64,000 bases of DNA from Pseudofrankia saprophytica. GTDB taxonomy: Bacteria > Actinomycetota > Actinomycetes > Frankiales > Frankiaceae. The notes under the pieces are model-generated. The model did no database searches. It saw nothing but the letters and a program-made list of their open reading frames with translations, and had not been told where the DNA came from. The position numbers and the translations under genes were made by a program. Shown here piece after piece: positions 42,052 to 51,130 of this stretch (position 1 is its first letter; every line of letters starts with the position of its first letter). The stretch is taken from the NCBI RefSeq assembly GCF_000235425.2, contig NZ_KI912266.1, positions 3,229,671 to 3,293,670 on the forward strand, in the 5' to 3' direction.

Positions 42052-42655
42052 GGCGATCTGCCTGGCTGCGGGGCACTGGTCGGGCAGGTGTTCCGGTACG
42101 GTTCAGCGGCCAGGTAGCGGGTCCATTCCTGTTCGTCGAGGCCCCGGCCGGCGCGTTGGCGGGCCATCTGGACTGCGGCGTTCCGCAGCTCCTGAAGCAC
42201 GCTGGCGTCCCACAGCCGTACGGTGCCATCCTCGCCGCCGGTGGCCAGCAGCCCGTCCGGGCCGAACGCCACCGAGCTGACCGAGCCGGTGAGGGGGTCG
42301 CCTAGCGGACGTGGTGCGGCTCGGTCGGTCACGTCCCACAGCCGCACCGTGCCATCCCCGCTGCCGGCGGCCAGCAGGCTGTCCGGACCGAATGCCACCG
42401 AGTTGACCCAGTTGGTGTGGCCGGCGAGCGCCCTGCCGATGGGGTGGGGTGCGGCCCTGTCGGTCACGTCCCACAGCCGCACCGTGCCATCCCCGCTGCC
42501 GGCGGCCAGCAGACCGTCCGGACCGAACGCCACCGAGCTGACCGTGTCGGTGTAGCCGGCGAGCGGTTTGCCGGTGGGGTGCGGTCCGGTCGGTCACGTC
42601 CCACAGCTGCACCGTGCCGTCCTCGCTGCCGGTGGCCAGCAGACCGTCCGATGGA
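42052..42655 (-). pseudogene. WD40-repeat protein, C-terminal fragment with frameshift
   Basis: The minus strand encodes WD40 blades with repeated FGPDGLLAAGSGDGTVRLWD and the linker VTDRAAPHPIGRALAGHTN. A one-base shift near 42590 separates the first remaining blade (GSEDGTVQLWDVTDR) from the rest. The C-terminal helix region (ARQRAGRGLDEQEWTRYLAA, EPYRNTCP) is the usual end of actinobacterial WD40/AAA or WD40/kinase regulators. The N-terminal effector domain is lost, and the normal stop after NTCP is missing so the frame runs through the terminator. Confidence 0.8.
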
Positions 42656-42675
42656 GGGTGGGCCGCGGCCCCGGC

Positions 42676-43059
42676 TCAGGAGGAGGCAGCGCGGCGGCTC
42701 CTCAGCACCGCGAAGGCAACTAGAACCATGCCGATCGGGATGGCAAGCAGGGCGCACACGCCGGTCGACAAGTGGGTCAGCAGACGCAACGCGACGAACA
42801 TGGCCGGGAAGGCGAACGTTCCGTCGAGCACCGGATGGCGCCGAGCCCAGGCCCGGCTCTGTCCCCAGGGGACGAGCGCCCGGGCGCCGAGGCAACAGAA
42901 TTCGACCGCACCCACAATGCGCACCGCGAGGCCGTGGTCGACGAAGATCATCGAGACCGCGAGGGTGAAATAGAGGACCGCCAGTGCCACCCGGGTTCCG
43001 ACCCGCGGTTCCGGCCACACGATTGACCAGCGCTCCCTTTTCTGGCGGGTCGCCTCCAT
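42676..43059 (-). CDS. Small membrane protein
   Basis: A 127-aa protein beginning MEATRQKRERWSIVWPEPR with three to four hydrophobic segments (VALAVLYFTLAVSMIFVDHG, VRIVGAVEFCCLGARALV, LLTHLSTGVCALLAIPIGMV). No family is recognised. The hydrophobic profile and the clean positive-inside start support a real gene. It ends where the WD40 fragment begins, so it may lie at a rearrangement border. Confidence 0.6.
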   Translation of the reverse strand: MEATRQKRERWSIVWPEPRVGTRVALAVLYFTLAVSMIFVDHGLAVRIVGAVEFCCLGARALVPWGQSRAWARRHPVLDGTFAFPAMFVALRLLTHLSTGVCALLAIPIGMVLVAFAVLRSRRAASS

Positions 43060-43542
43060 GGGGCATCTCCCTCACGTTCGTCGGCGGACATCTTCCGCCG
43101 CAGCCCGCCATTTACTTTGGCCAGTCCGGATCGGTTCAAGGTGTGCCTGTCACGGATGCGACATACCGTTCATTCAGCCCTCACCCCCGGCGCCAGATCG
43201 CCGGCGGAAGGAGATCCGCTGTTCGACGGTGGTGGAACAAGATCTCCACCGGGCCGGGCCGCGGCGGCGGCGACCATTCCGCCCAAGACCGTGTCTCGCC
43301 GAACGCATATTGACACGCCGCCGCCTCGCCGCACATGCCCATCGATATCGATGTCATGTCGGACCACCGACAAAGACTTTGGAGCTTCCTTACCGCCCGG
43401 GGTCTGGCGGAAGAACCCGGCCGATGCATTCGGAGAGCCGAGAAGGAACGAGGACGCACCGTGTAATACCGCCTGACGTGCGTGGATCATGTTCGGGTCC
43501 CGGCATGGAGACAGATCGCGGGCACGCCCGGGTGCGGACCGA
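43060..43542. other. Region without a recognisable gene
   Basis: About 480 bases with lower GC than its surroundings in places (for example around 43310-43380). Short open frames on both strands have no recognisable similarity. It ends at an IS6-type terminal repeat (GGGCGTTGTTGCGTTGAG, 43543). Confidence 0.45.
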
Positions 43543-43598
43543 GGGCGTTGTTGCGTTGAGCGAGCGCGAGGCATGGCAGCGGCGGGTTGGCGGCCTGG

Positions 43599-43721
43599 TC
43601 AGATGGTGAGGGCCAGCTCGGTGAAGGCTGCGGCGAGCCGGCGGTGGGGTTCGGTGTCGGTGGCGAGTTCGTAGTGGCCGCGGCGAACGTTCTGGACGAA
43701 GGCGTGCCCGGAGGCGATGAC
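43599..43721 (-). pseudogene. IS6-family transposase, C-terminal fragment
   Basis: The last 40 codons (VIASGHAFVQNVRRGHYELA, TDTEPHRRLAAAFTELALTI) match the end of the IS6 transposases at 10679 and 55183. The terminal repeat lies at 43543. The rest of the element is missing beyond 43721. Confidence 0.85.
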
Positions 43722-44040
43722 CTGGGGAACCGGGCCCGCGTGCGCGTCCATCGTCGCGAGGCGACGGACCGCAGCTACGACGACGTCGCCAGCATCGATG
43801 GCCGCCTCGGCGAAGGTGAGGCCAAACCGCTGTGCGCGGCAGGACCGGGCACGTCCAAATTCGCTGCGCCTCCAAGACGCTGTGCTTGCGGCGGCGGACC
43901 GGGTGGGGAGCCCGGACGCCGCGAGCGTGATCTTCGGCTGCTCGACGAGTGGGACGCAGACGGGGCCGAGGCGGGCAACACCACAGGTCGGGCCAGGTAG
44001 CCTCCTGGTCTGCCCGGTTGGCGCGGGGAAGCGCCGGCGG
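43722..44040. other. Unassigned sequence between IS6 fragment and lipoprotein gene
   Basis: The minus strand is open here and reads through phrases such as VPLVEQPKITLAASGLPTRS and FGLTFAEAAIDAGDVVVAA, which look protein-like, but no family is recognised and frames change. Probably remnants of one or more genes. The lipoprotein promoter should lie at its right end. Confidence 0.4.
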
Positions 44041-44643
44041 ATGACGGTATCGGGGGAGCACGTGGATAGTCCCGCAGTCAGTCGCGCCCGTCTCGTCGCG
44101 TGCGCGGGTCCCTTGGCGGCTGTGATCATCGGGATCCTCGGGATTTCCGGGTGCGGCGGTTCCGCCGACGGCGGCGCGTCGTCGACGGCAGCGGGGACGA
44201 CACCGCGGACCGCGGCGGCCACACCGGCCACGGCCGGGGCTCCGGCCACCGCATCCCCGGCGTCGGCGCCGGCGGAACCGTCTTTGAATCCCTGCGGTGT
44301 CGTCTCAGCGCGGGAGGCTGAGCGGCTCGCGGGAACCGCGCTACTCAGTCCGGTCGCGGAGGACGAGACCTGCGTCTATGCCGCGACGCCCGACGGACCG
44401 ACGGCTCAGGTCGAGGTCCGCGTCGGTCAGACCGCGGTCGACTACTACACGGCCGATCGCGGGACCGGCCACACGATGCAGCCGCTCACCGGTATCGGCG
44501 ACGAGGCCTACATCTGGGAGTACGCCGTCTTCGTCGCCAAGGGCGACTCCCGTGTGTCGATCAATCTCGTCCGTGGCAACGACCCGGCGGACAACCGGGG
44601 CCCCCTGGAGAACCTGGCTCGCACCGTCGCCGATCGGATTTGA
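44041..44643 (+). CDS. DUF3558-like lipoprotein
   Basis: A 200-aa secreted lipoprotein: signal segment LVACAGPLAAVIIGILGISG with lipobox GISGC, a Thr/Ala/Pro-rich linker, then a globular domain that begins NPCGVVSAREAERLAG and contains DETCVYAATPDGPTAQVEVR, the two-cysteine pattern of DUF3558-type actinobacterial lipoproteins. ATG 44041 and GTG 44062 are both possible; GTG has GGGGGAG just upstream. It should sit on the outer face of the membrane. Function of the family is not established. Flanked by gene remnants on both sides. Confidence 0.82.
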   Translation: MTVSGEHVDSPAVSRARLVACAGPLAAVIIGILGISGCGGSADGGASSTAAGTTPRTAAATPATAGAPATASPASAPAEPSLNPCGVVSAREAERLAGTALLSPVAEDETCVYAATPDGPTAQVEVRVGQTAVDYYTADRGTGHTMQPLTGIGDEAYIWEYAVFVAKGDSRVSINLVRGNDPADNRGPLENLARTVADRI

Positions 44644-44679
44644 CCCGCGCGGGACGGGCCCCCTGGTTCCCGACGCCGA

Positions 44680-45084
44680 GGCTGGACATGAGGGCGGCCG
44701 GGCAGCGGTCGCCGCGCGGCCCCAGCCGATACCGCCTTTTCGATCCTGGCGAGGTCGCCGGCGGTCAGCCGCAGCCGCACCGCGGGCAGCGCCTCGACCA
44801 GACGTTCACGGGCGCGGGCACCGACCAGCGGCACGATGTCATCGCCCACGCGGCGACCCAAGCGATGGCGAGCTGGGGGACTGCGCAGCCTTCGCCTCGG
44901 CGACCGGGCGCAGCGCGTCGACCAGGGCGAGGTTGTGCTCCACGTTGCCGCTAGTGAAACGCGGGCTGACGCCGCGGAGGTCGCCGGATCCGGCGTCACG
45001 GTCCGAGCTCCAATGGCCCGAGATCAGGCCCCGGCCGAGGACTCCGTAGGCGGTCAGTCCGATGCCGAGTTCCCTCAGGGAGCA
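44680..45084 (-). pseudogene. Aldo/keto reductase, C-terminal fragment with frameshifts
   Basis: Minus-strand codons for SLRELGIGLTAYGVLGRGLI, DLRGVSPRFTSGNVEHN and LVDALRPVAEAK, then in other frames PQLAIAWVAA, GDDIVPLVGARARERLVEAL and RLTAGDLARIEKAVS, follow the order of the C-terminal half of aldo/keto reductases. At least two frameshifts are needed to join them. The catalytic Tyr/Lys/His part is absent. Confidence 0.75.
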
Positions 45085-45285
45085 TCGGGCCGCTTCATGC
45101 CCGTGGCCTGGTGCTCGTGGACGGGCTTCGGCAACGACTTGCCGGTGGGCGACGACCGACGCTCCCGGTGCGTCGTCAGCCTTGGCGCCCAGCACGTCAG
45201 GACCCGACCAGCCGGACCTGGTGGGATAGACATTCCCGCACAAAAATTCCGACGTCGGCGCCGGTACCAGACGTAGTCGCCGTGA

Positions 45286-45435
45286 GGTCTGAAACGTCTG
45301 CGCTCCGCACAGGTCGTCGGCGCTGGGCACGCGTTCGTGCAGAACCTCCGCCGCGGCCACTACGAACTGGGCATCGACGTCGAACCACGTCAGCGGCCCG
45401 CGGCCGCCTTCACCGAACTCACCACGGTCATCTGA
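45286..45435 (+). pseudogene. IS6-family transposase, C-terminal fragment
   Basis: Fifty codons (GLKRLRSAQVVGAGHAFVQN, LRRGHYELGIDVEPRQRPAA, AFTELTTVI and stop) match the end of the IS6 transposases here. The rest is missing. Confidence 0.85.
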
Positions 45436-45806
45436 CCGCCACCGCAACCAGAGGCCGTCATGCCTCGCATCGGCCCATGCAGCGCCATCTCGGCAGCAGC
45501 AGGTCAGAACGCAGGACCGACCGTATGGGACCACGCCCTCTCGAAGCGGCAATGCGTCCAAAGGGTGCCAATCGCCACGATCAGTAGCGACGGCATCCGA
45601 CCACGAATAGTGTCAATGACAGGCGTACCCGACCGGGTGCTGGCTTTGAGAGATTTGAGTGGCCCCACCTTCCGCCCGCGGCCAGAACATGGCAACGAGC
45701 GCTGAGGGCGTCGGCCGGCAATGGTTCCTGTCCCAGGTCAAAGGGTCAGTACAGCGTGGCGACAGTCGGCTTGACCTTGCCGCCCTGAAGCGGCGGTGTG
45801 TCTAGT
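45436..45806. other. Region without a recognisable gene
   Basis: Between the IS6 fragment and the IS1380 element. Short open frames only; no family similarity. Confidence 0.45.
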
Positions 45807-46121
45807 AGGGCTTTGTTAGGTGACCATGAGGTTCCGTTTCGTTGCCGCGCTGGTAGTGGTTCGTAGGGTTGGTGGCAGGTGCGGATGACCTTCGAGTCCT
45901 GAGCTGCTGCTCGTCCGGCGCCCTTGGCTTAGCCCGGATCTTTCATCGGTTGGTTGGGTGTGATCGCGGGTTGTCCTCTCACCCTTGTTGATGTTGAGTT
46001 TTGTGGGTCAGGTCGGGTGTGGCCGTGGTCGGGCGCCTCGCTGTCGCGCGAGGTGGGCGCCTGGTCCACGTCCGGGTGGTGTTGCTCCTGGTAGGTAGGG
46101 GTGGGAGGTCGGTGGCCCGGG

Positions 46122-46907
46122 TTATCCGGGGCTGGGTATGGCGTGCAGGGTGCTGATCGCCTGGGTGGTGAGCGCTGCCCAGGGGTGGTGCGTGGCCAGG
46201 TGCAGGACGACGGTGCGGGCGTGGCGGGCGAGCCGGCCGGCGAGCCAGAAGATCCGGTGGCGCAGCCGTTTCGGTTCCCATCGCCGTGCCGGCCCGTCGG
46301 GCAGGGCGAGCATCTGGGTCCAGGCGACGAGGTCGAGGGCGAGGGTGAGGGTGACCAGGGCGCACCAGACCTGGTTCTGGGCGAGGTCGTGCAGAGGCAG
46401 GTTGGTCAGGCCGGTGTCTTTGGCGCCGCGGATCCGGTCCTCGCAGCGGGCGCGGCGGCGGTGGCGCAGCTCGAGGTCGGCGAGCTGGCCGCGGGGCGTG
46501 TTCGTCGCGAACGCGGTGATCCGGTTGCCGTCGACGTCGGTGATCCGCAGCTGCGCGCCGGGATGCGGTCGTTCCTTGCGGACGATGACCTGCATCCCCG
46601 GTGGCCAGCCGGACAGGTCCATCAGGCCGGTCAGCTCGGCGACGAACGCGCCGGGTCTCGGCTGCCGGTCGGCGTCGTAGGCCGGCGTCCACGCTGTCTT
46701 CGGTAGCCGGGCGATCAGGACGGCGGCGTCGTCGGGGAGGGTGAACCCGACCGAGTAGCCCACCCGGCGCTGGGATAGCCAGTCCAGGAAGACGTGGGTG
46801 CCACCGGCTGAGTCCGCGCGGATGAGGACCTTGCGCGATCGGCGCAGATCTCGGGGCAGGTGGGCGAGCGCGTCGGTGGCGACCGTGATGTGGTCGGTCG
46901 CCGTGTT
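46122..46907 (-). CDS. IS1380 transposase, exon 3
   Basis: The third and longest exon, 262 codons with the stop, begins NTATDHITVATDALAHLPRD. It supplies the second catalytic Asp (KVLIRADSAGGTHVFLDWL), the Glu (RARCEDRIRGAKDTGL) and the C-terminal helical region of the IS1380 transposase. The open frame continues upstream to 46985, but those codons belong to intron domains V and VI. The 5' border is set by the intron end ...CTACCCGAC (46908) and by family alignment: GNAGS from exon 2 joins NTATDHITV exactly in phase. Confidence 0.9.
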   Translation of the reverse strand, partial: NTATDHITVATDALAHLPRDLRRSRKVLIRADSAGGTHVFLDWLSQRRVGYSVGFTLPDDAAVLIARLPKTAWTPAYDADRQPRPGAFVAELTGLMDLSGWPPGMQVIVRKERPHPGAQLRITDVDGNRITAFATNTPRGQLADLELRHRRRARCEDRIRGAKDTGLTNLPLHDLAQNQVWCALVTLTLALDLVAWTQMLALPDGPARRWEPKRLRHRIFWLAGRLARHARTVVLHLATHHPWAALTTQAISTLHAIPSPG

Positions 46908-46948
46908 GTCGGGTAGCCGGAGCGCATTGCTGCGCTCCGGCCCCCTCA

Positions 46949-46983
46949 GAACCGTGCGTGCCAGCTTTCCCGGCACACGGCTC
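46949..46983 (-). ncRNA. Group II intron B domain V
   Basis: GAGCCGTGTGCCGGGAAAGC, followed by TGGCACGCACGGTTC, folds into the conserved 34-35-nt domain V hairpin with a GAAA tetraloop and the AGC catalytic triad near its base. It begins at the stop codon of the reverse transcriptase gene. Confidence 0.88.
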
Positions 46984-48838
46984 AAGCAGGCCCGATGGCT
47001 TCGCGGGCCGGAAGTCGTGCCGTCTTGCGCGTCGTGGCGTCACGCCGGCGAGCGCAGAAAGGGTGCATCAGGTAGCGGGTGTTGTCGTCCGCCGGGTGGT
47101 TCGGCGCGGTGATCGCTGTTCGGCGGATCGCCTTTCGTAGCGCGGTGAGCCACTGTTCCCAGTCCTGTGGGCTCTGCGGTTCCTGGCCTGTGTGCAATAT
47201 CAGGTCACCGCAGGCCGGGCAGCGCCCGTTCTGTTTGCGGAGCAGGCGTGTCAGGAATGGTCCCAGCGGTGGTTTGCCGCGTCGCCGCCGGATCGCCCAG
47301 TACTCGGCCAGGGTCGGATCGTCGGGTGACGACCGGCCCCTGACCAGGGTATGGCGGACGATGGGGGTCCAGGAGAACTTGACCAGGTAGCGGCCGCTGT
47401 CGCGGTCACCGAACACCCAGCGATCTCCCCTGGCGGGGTGGAAGGCCCGAAAATATCGGGTTGCCACCCACCGTTTCCCCTTGTTTGGGTGTGTCCGTCG
47501 CGCCCACCGGTAGGTGAGCATCCACACGTAGTGGTCCAAGGCGGAGAAGATCTCCTTGGACACGGCCGTGCGGTAGTAGGCGGCCCAGCCCCGGATCGCG
47601 GGGTTGAGCCTGGTGATGACCGCCTCGGCGTTGGCCCCGTGCAGGGCTTGGACCTCGGCGGCGAGCCTGCGGCGGATGCTGTGCACCGCTACCTTGCTCG
47701 GTTTGGTCAGCAGCTTGCCGTTGCGGTAACGGCGGATGTTGAACCCGAGGAAGTCGAAACCGTCTTCGAGGCGGACGATGTGTGTCTTGTCCTCGTTGAA
47801 GGCCAGACCCCTGGGCGCAAGCCACCGCTGGAGGCTTTCCTTGACCTGCTGCGCCTGTTCGGCGCTGTGGCAAAGAGCCACCAGGTCGTCGGCATACCTC
47901 ACCACGAGCGGACTTCTAGCCGTCACGCCCCCGGCGTGCTTGACATGCCCGGGGTGGTAACGGACACCGGCTGCCGTTTCCAGACCGTGCAGAGCCACAT
48001 TTAGCAACAACGGGCTGATCACGCCGCCTTGGGGAACCCCCTCCCCGGTCGGGGTGAACCTTTCCCGCTCGACCACACCGGCCTTCAGCCACCCGGCGAT
48101 CCTGCCCCTGGCGGGGAAAGTACCCAGCAGCTTCAGGAGATGGCCGTGATCGATGCGGTCGAACGCCGCGGCCAGGTCGGCGTCGAGGATCCACCGGCGG
48201 TGCGGGTTGCGCCCGCTCACAGTGGTGAAGATCGCCTCGATCGCGTCATGGCAGCCGCGGCCCGGACGAAACCCGTAGGACTTCGGCTCGAACCGGGCTT
48301 CCCACTCGGGTTCCAGGGCGTTGGCCGTCAGGGCTTGAAGCGCCCTGTCGGCGATCACCGGAATACCGAGCGGGCGGCGTTTCCCGTTGGCTTTGGGGAT
48401 GAACACCCGCCGGACAGGCAGAGGCGACCACCGGGCCGACCGTCGCTGCACCCAGCCGGCCAGCTCGGCCTTCTGGGACACCGACAGCGCGGCCTTCCCG
48501 TCGACGCCCGCTGTCTGGCGGCCGGCGTTAAGCTCCGCCACCCGGCGCACGCTGACCACAGCGTTCGCCCTGGAGCGGAGCATCAACTTCTGGAGGCTAC
48601 GGACCCGTTTAAGATCCCCAGCCCGCGATGCCGTGAAGATGCGTTGCCGTAGCCGCCGTACGTCGTCCTCGGCCTGCCGCCAGTCGATCGACAGCCAGTC
48701 CGGGCACGCGCCCTCCGGTCCGTTCACCACAGCATCGGCCGCCGGACGGGCCAAGGCCTGTTCCAGCATGTCCAAGGTCATGGCGTCCAACTTGCCCTTC
48801 GGTTCAGGTGCTCCTGGCTTCGGTCTCCACAAGCCCAC
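46982..48838 (-). CDS. ltrA: Group II intron B reverse transcriptase/maturase with HNH-like end
   Basis: A 618-aa intron-encoded protein. Reverse transcriptase blocks are visible in order: FIPKANGKRRPLGIPVIADR, YGFRPGRGCHDAIEAIFTTV, WILDADLAAAFDRIDH, GVPQGGVISPLLLNVALHGL and the active-site YADDL, then DFLGFNIRRY. The maturase X domain follows (LNPAIRGWAAYYRTAVSKEI). The C-terminus has CPACGDLILH and HPFCARRRDA, a Cys/His-rich HNH-type endonuclease region, which would let the intron cut target DNA. GTG 48838 is the longest start; ATG 48781 is an alternative. The protein needs its own intron RNA for splicing and mobility. Confidence 0.93.
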   Translation of the reverse strand: MGLWRPKPGAPEPKGKLDAMTLDMLEQALARPAADAVVNGPEGACPDWLSIDWRQAEDDVRRLRQRIFTASRAGDLKRVRSLQKLMLRSRANAVVSVRRVAELNAGRQTAGVDGKAALSVSQKAELAGWVQRRSARWSPLPVRRVFIPKANGKRRPLGIPVIADRALQALTANALEPEWEARFEPKSYGFRPGRGCHDAIEAIFTTVSGRNPHRRWILDADLAAAFDRIDHGHLLKLLGTFPARGRIAGWLKAGVVERERFTPTGEGVPQGGVISPLLLNVALHGLETAAGVRYHPGHVKHAGGVTARSPLVVRYADDLVALCHSAEQAQQVKESLQRWLAPRGLAFNEDKTHIVRLEDGFDFLGFNIRRYRNGKLLTKPSKVAVHSIRRRLAAEVQALHGANAEAVITRLNPAIRGWAAYYRTAVSKEIFSALDHYVWMLTYRWARRTHPNKGKRWVATRYFRAFHPARGDRWVFGDRDSGRYLVKFSWTPIVRHTLVRGRSSPDDPTLAEYWAIRRRRGKPPLGPFLTRLLRKQNGRCPACGDLILHTGQEPQSPQDWEQWLTALRKAIRRTAITAPNHPADDNTRYLMHPFCARRRDATTRKTARLPAREAIGPA

Positions 48839-49454
48839 CTGGCCACGTCAGCGCCCTTTCGGGCCGGGCACCTGCCCGTATCCGGCCGGTTATCCGGAAC
48901 CGGCGACGGAGGTGGCCGCCACAACGTCCCGGTTTCCCGTCGCCTTTCGGCGCACCGGCATTCGCTTCTTGGCCATCCTGTTCCCGCCAGGGGATCGACC
49001 TTCCTCACGGTCAGCCCACCGCGCAGGAAACCTGCACGGACCCCGTCGGGGTTTCCACGTTCCACACGAGCGAGACACAACCGGGGTGGGCGCCCTCTAA
49101 ACCCCGGGGACGGTGGTGTCCACCCGGCCGACGGTTCAGCTGTCCGACCGGCACCCGCCGTTTCGCAACGGCCAGCCCCTAAACCCCGCTGGAACCTTCC
49201 GCCTGCGGGGCTCAAACGTGACGAGGCATCATCAAGGGTTCACTCACGTTCACCCGTCCGGTTTTCCCCTTGCCTGTGGCCGGCGGACGGAACGCCAACC
49301 CTTGGGCTTCTTCCCCGAGCTTCGCACCCCGCCGTTACCAGCGACGCACGTCAGGGTGGGGACAGGCCTTGGACACTGGCCCGAGCTACACCGTCGACAT
49401 CAGCCGAACCCCCAATCGGTGCAACCACTCAACTCGTGCGACCTCGTGTCGCAC

Positions 49455-49547
49455 CGACCCGGCGTTGCCCGCCCGCAGCAGTACCGCCGCCGGCTCCCCG
49501 GTGCCGTCCTGGCCGTGGTCGACGAACGCCCACAGCGGATGGAACCC
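49455..49547 (-). CDS. IS1380 transposase, exon 2 (31 codons)
   Basis: Exactly 93 nt between the two introns, encoding GFHPLWAFVDHGQDGTGEPA and AVLLRAGNAGS. This is the segment missing between exon 1 (ending FKKGF) and exon 3 (starting NTATDH) when compared with uninterrupted IS1380 transposases. Both borders are in phase 0. No other gene call would find this exon. Confidence 0.88.
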
Positions 49548-49610
49548 GTCGAGTAGGCCGTGGGCGCGGTGCCGGGATTACTCCCGGCCCGTTTCCCACG
49601 GCCTCTCTCC

Positions 49611-49647
49611 GCACCCGGCGTGCGCCTTTCGACGCACCGGGCGCTCC
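49611..49647 (-). ncRNA. Group II intron A domain V
   Basis: GGAGCGCCCGGTGCGTCGAA, followed by AGGCGCACGCCGGGTGC, folds as a domain V hairpin with a CGAAAG loop and an AGC near the base. It lies 14 bases after the reverse transcriptase stop codon. Confidence 0.8.
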
Positions 49648-49660
49648 ATGGTCCCTGCCG

Positions 49661-51130
49661 TTATGCGGGTTGTGGGGCCCAGGGGGTGGGGATCCGAGTG
49701 CCGCGGTAGCGGTACCGGGTGACCGGTATCTTGGCGGTCCGCTTCCACTCGGTGGTACCGGCCCAGTAGTTCAACCACCTCCCGGTGGGGGTGGTATATC
49801 GGGCGCGGAACTCCTTCCATCTCCAGCGGTGCCGGGTCATCAGCAGCCGAGCGAGACGCCACCAGACGAAGCTGTCGATGGCACTGAACACGTGCTTCGC
49901 CACGGCGTGCTTGAAGTAGCCGGCCCACCCGTGCGTGACCCTGTTGATCCAGGTCAGCAGGTCCTCCAGGCCCTGATGTGATTCCCTGGGAGTCATGGCC
50001 CTGATCTTCGCCTTCACCGCCCGGATCGCCCGGTCGGCTACGAAGGTGTAGACGTACCACTTGTCTGTCCCCCTCTTGCGGCGCCGCTGGATGCGGAACC
50101 CGAGGAAGTCGAAACCCCGATCCAGATGCGTGACCTGAGTCTTCGCCTCGGACAGGCGCAGCCCCATCGTGGTCAACACCCGGACTACTTCTTCGCGCAG
50201 CGTCTGGGCGTCGTGCTCATTCCCGTTGACCAGGACGACGAAGTCGTCCGCGTAGCGGACGAGCCGCCACCTCGGGAGCCCTTTCTTGCGCCGGCCCGCG
50301 CGTTTTACCTGGGTCGACTGCGCCCCACCCGGCTGCCACGGCCCGTGCAGATGCTCGTCGAGCACCGACAGGGCAATGTTCGCGAGCAGCGGTGAAAGAA
50401 TACCGCCTTGGGGAACGCCGGTCCGGGTGTTCTGGGGCTCGCCGAGTTCGGTGAGGATCCCGGCTTTCAGGAACGCCTTGACCAGCGCCAGCACACGCTT
50501 GTCCTTGATCCGTTTCCTTACCCGGTCCATCAGCACGCCATGGTTGATCTCGTCGAAACACGCGTGGATGTCCGCGTCCAGCACCCAGCGGTAGCCCTTG
50601 GTGCCGAACATGTGGATCTCGGCTATCGCGTCCTGCGCCCGCCGACCCGGCCTGAAGCCATACGATACCGGCAGAAAGTCGGTGTCGAAGATCGGTTCCA
50701 GGACCAGTTTCAGCGCGGCCTGGACGACCCTGTCAGCGACTGTGGGAATCCCGAGTCGCCGTATTTTCCCCGCCCCTCCCGGTTTGGGAATCACGCGCTC
50801 TCTGACCGGCAGCGGGCGGAAGGTGCCCGCCTTCAGCTGGGAACGCAGGTCGTCCAGGAACCCGGAGACGCCCAGCTGCCGGTCGACGTCGGCGACCGTG
50901 AGGCCGTCGACACCAGCAGTCCGGGCGCCCCGGTTACCAGCGACCCGCCGATACGCCACGAGCAGCGTCGCCGGGTCACACACGAAGTTGTACAGGTCAT
51001 CGAACCGGCGGCCAGGATCAGCCGCCGCCCAACGGTGAAGTTTGGCCTGCATCCCCGATACCCGCGCAGCCGCCACCGTGAGGTCGTGTCCGCGTGGAGC
51101 GCCGCCATCCAACGACGCGTCTTCCGGCAT
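49661..51130 (-). CDS. ltrA: Group II intron A reverse transcriptase/maturase
   Basis: A 489-aa intron-encoded protein from ATG 51130 (the frame is open to 51478, but that part is ribozyme sequence; GGAAGGA lies before the ATG). Blocks: VIPKPGGAGKIRRLGIPTVA, YGFRPGRRAQDAIAEIHMFG, WVLDADIHACFDEINHGVLM, GVPQGGILSPLLANIALSVL, active-site YADDF and DFLGFRIQRRRKRG. The maturase X/group II maturase domain ends in RWKEFRARYTTPTGRWLN. There is no HNH endonuclease, so its mobility should use nicked or replicating DNA. It belongs to a different subgroup from the intron B protein. Confidence 0.93.
   Translation of the reverse strand: MPEDASLDGGAPRGHDLTVAAARVSGMQAKLHRWAAADPGRRFDDLYNFVCDPATLLVAYRRVAGNRGARTAGVDGLTVADVDRQLGVSGFLDDLRSQLKAGTFRPLPVRERVIPKPGGAGKIRRLGIPTVADRVVQAALKLVLEPIFDTDFLPVSYGFRPGRRAQDAIAEIHMFGTKGYRWVLDADIHACFDEINHGVLMDRVRKRIKDKRVLALVKAFLKAGILTELGEPQNTRTGVPQGGILSPLLANIALSVLDEHLHGPWQPGGAQSTQVKRAGRRKKGLPRWRLVRYADDFVVLVNGNEHDAQTLREEVVRVLTTMGLRLSEAKTQVTHLDRGFDFLGFRIQRRRKRGTDKWYVYTFVADRAIRAVKAKIRAMTPRESHQGLEDLLTWINRVTHGWAGYFKHAVAKHVFSAIDSFVWWRLARLLMTRHRWRWKEFRARYTTPTGRWLNYWAGTTEWKRTAKIPVTRYRYRGTRIPTPWAPQPA

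Larger units (their letters stand above)
46908..49454 (-). mobile_element. Group II intron B (2547 nt)
   Basis: On the minus strand it begins GTGCGACACGAGG at 49454, matching the GUGYG consensus, and ends CTACCCGAC at 46908, with AY at the terminus. It contains about 615 nt of ribozyme domains I-III, a reverse transcriptase gene, and domains V and VI. It lies in phase 0 between exons 2 and 3 of the IS1380 transposase, so precise splicing restores the frame. Domain VI is a perfect ten-pair hairpin with a plausible branch-point A in GGCTACCC. Confidence 0.88.

Noticed and set aside
43170-43574. A 134-codon minus-strand frame as a gene
   Set aside because: No ribosome site, no similarity, and its first codons lie in an IS6 terminal region.
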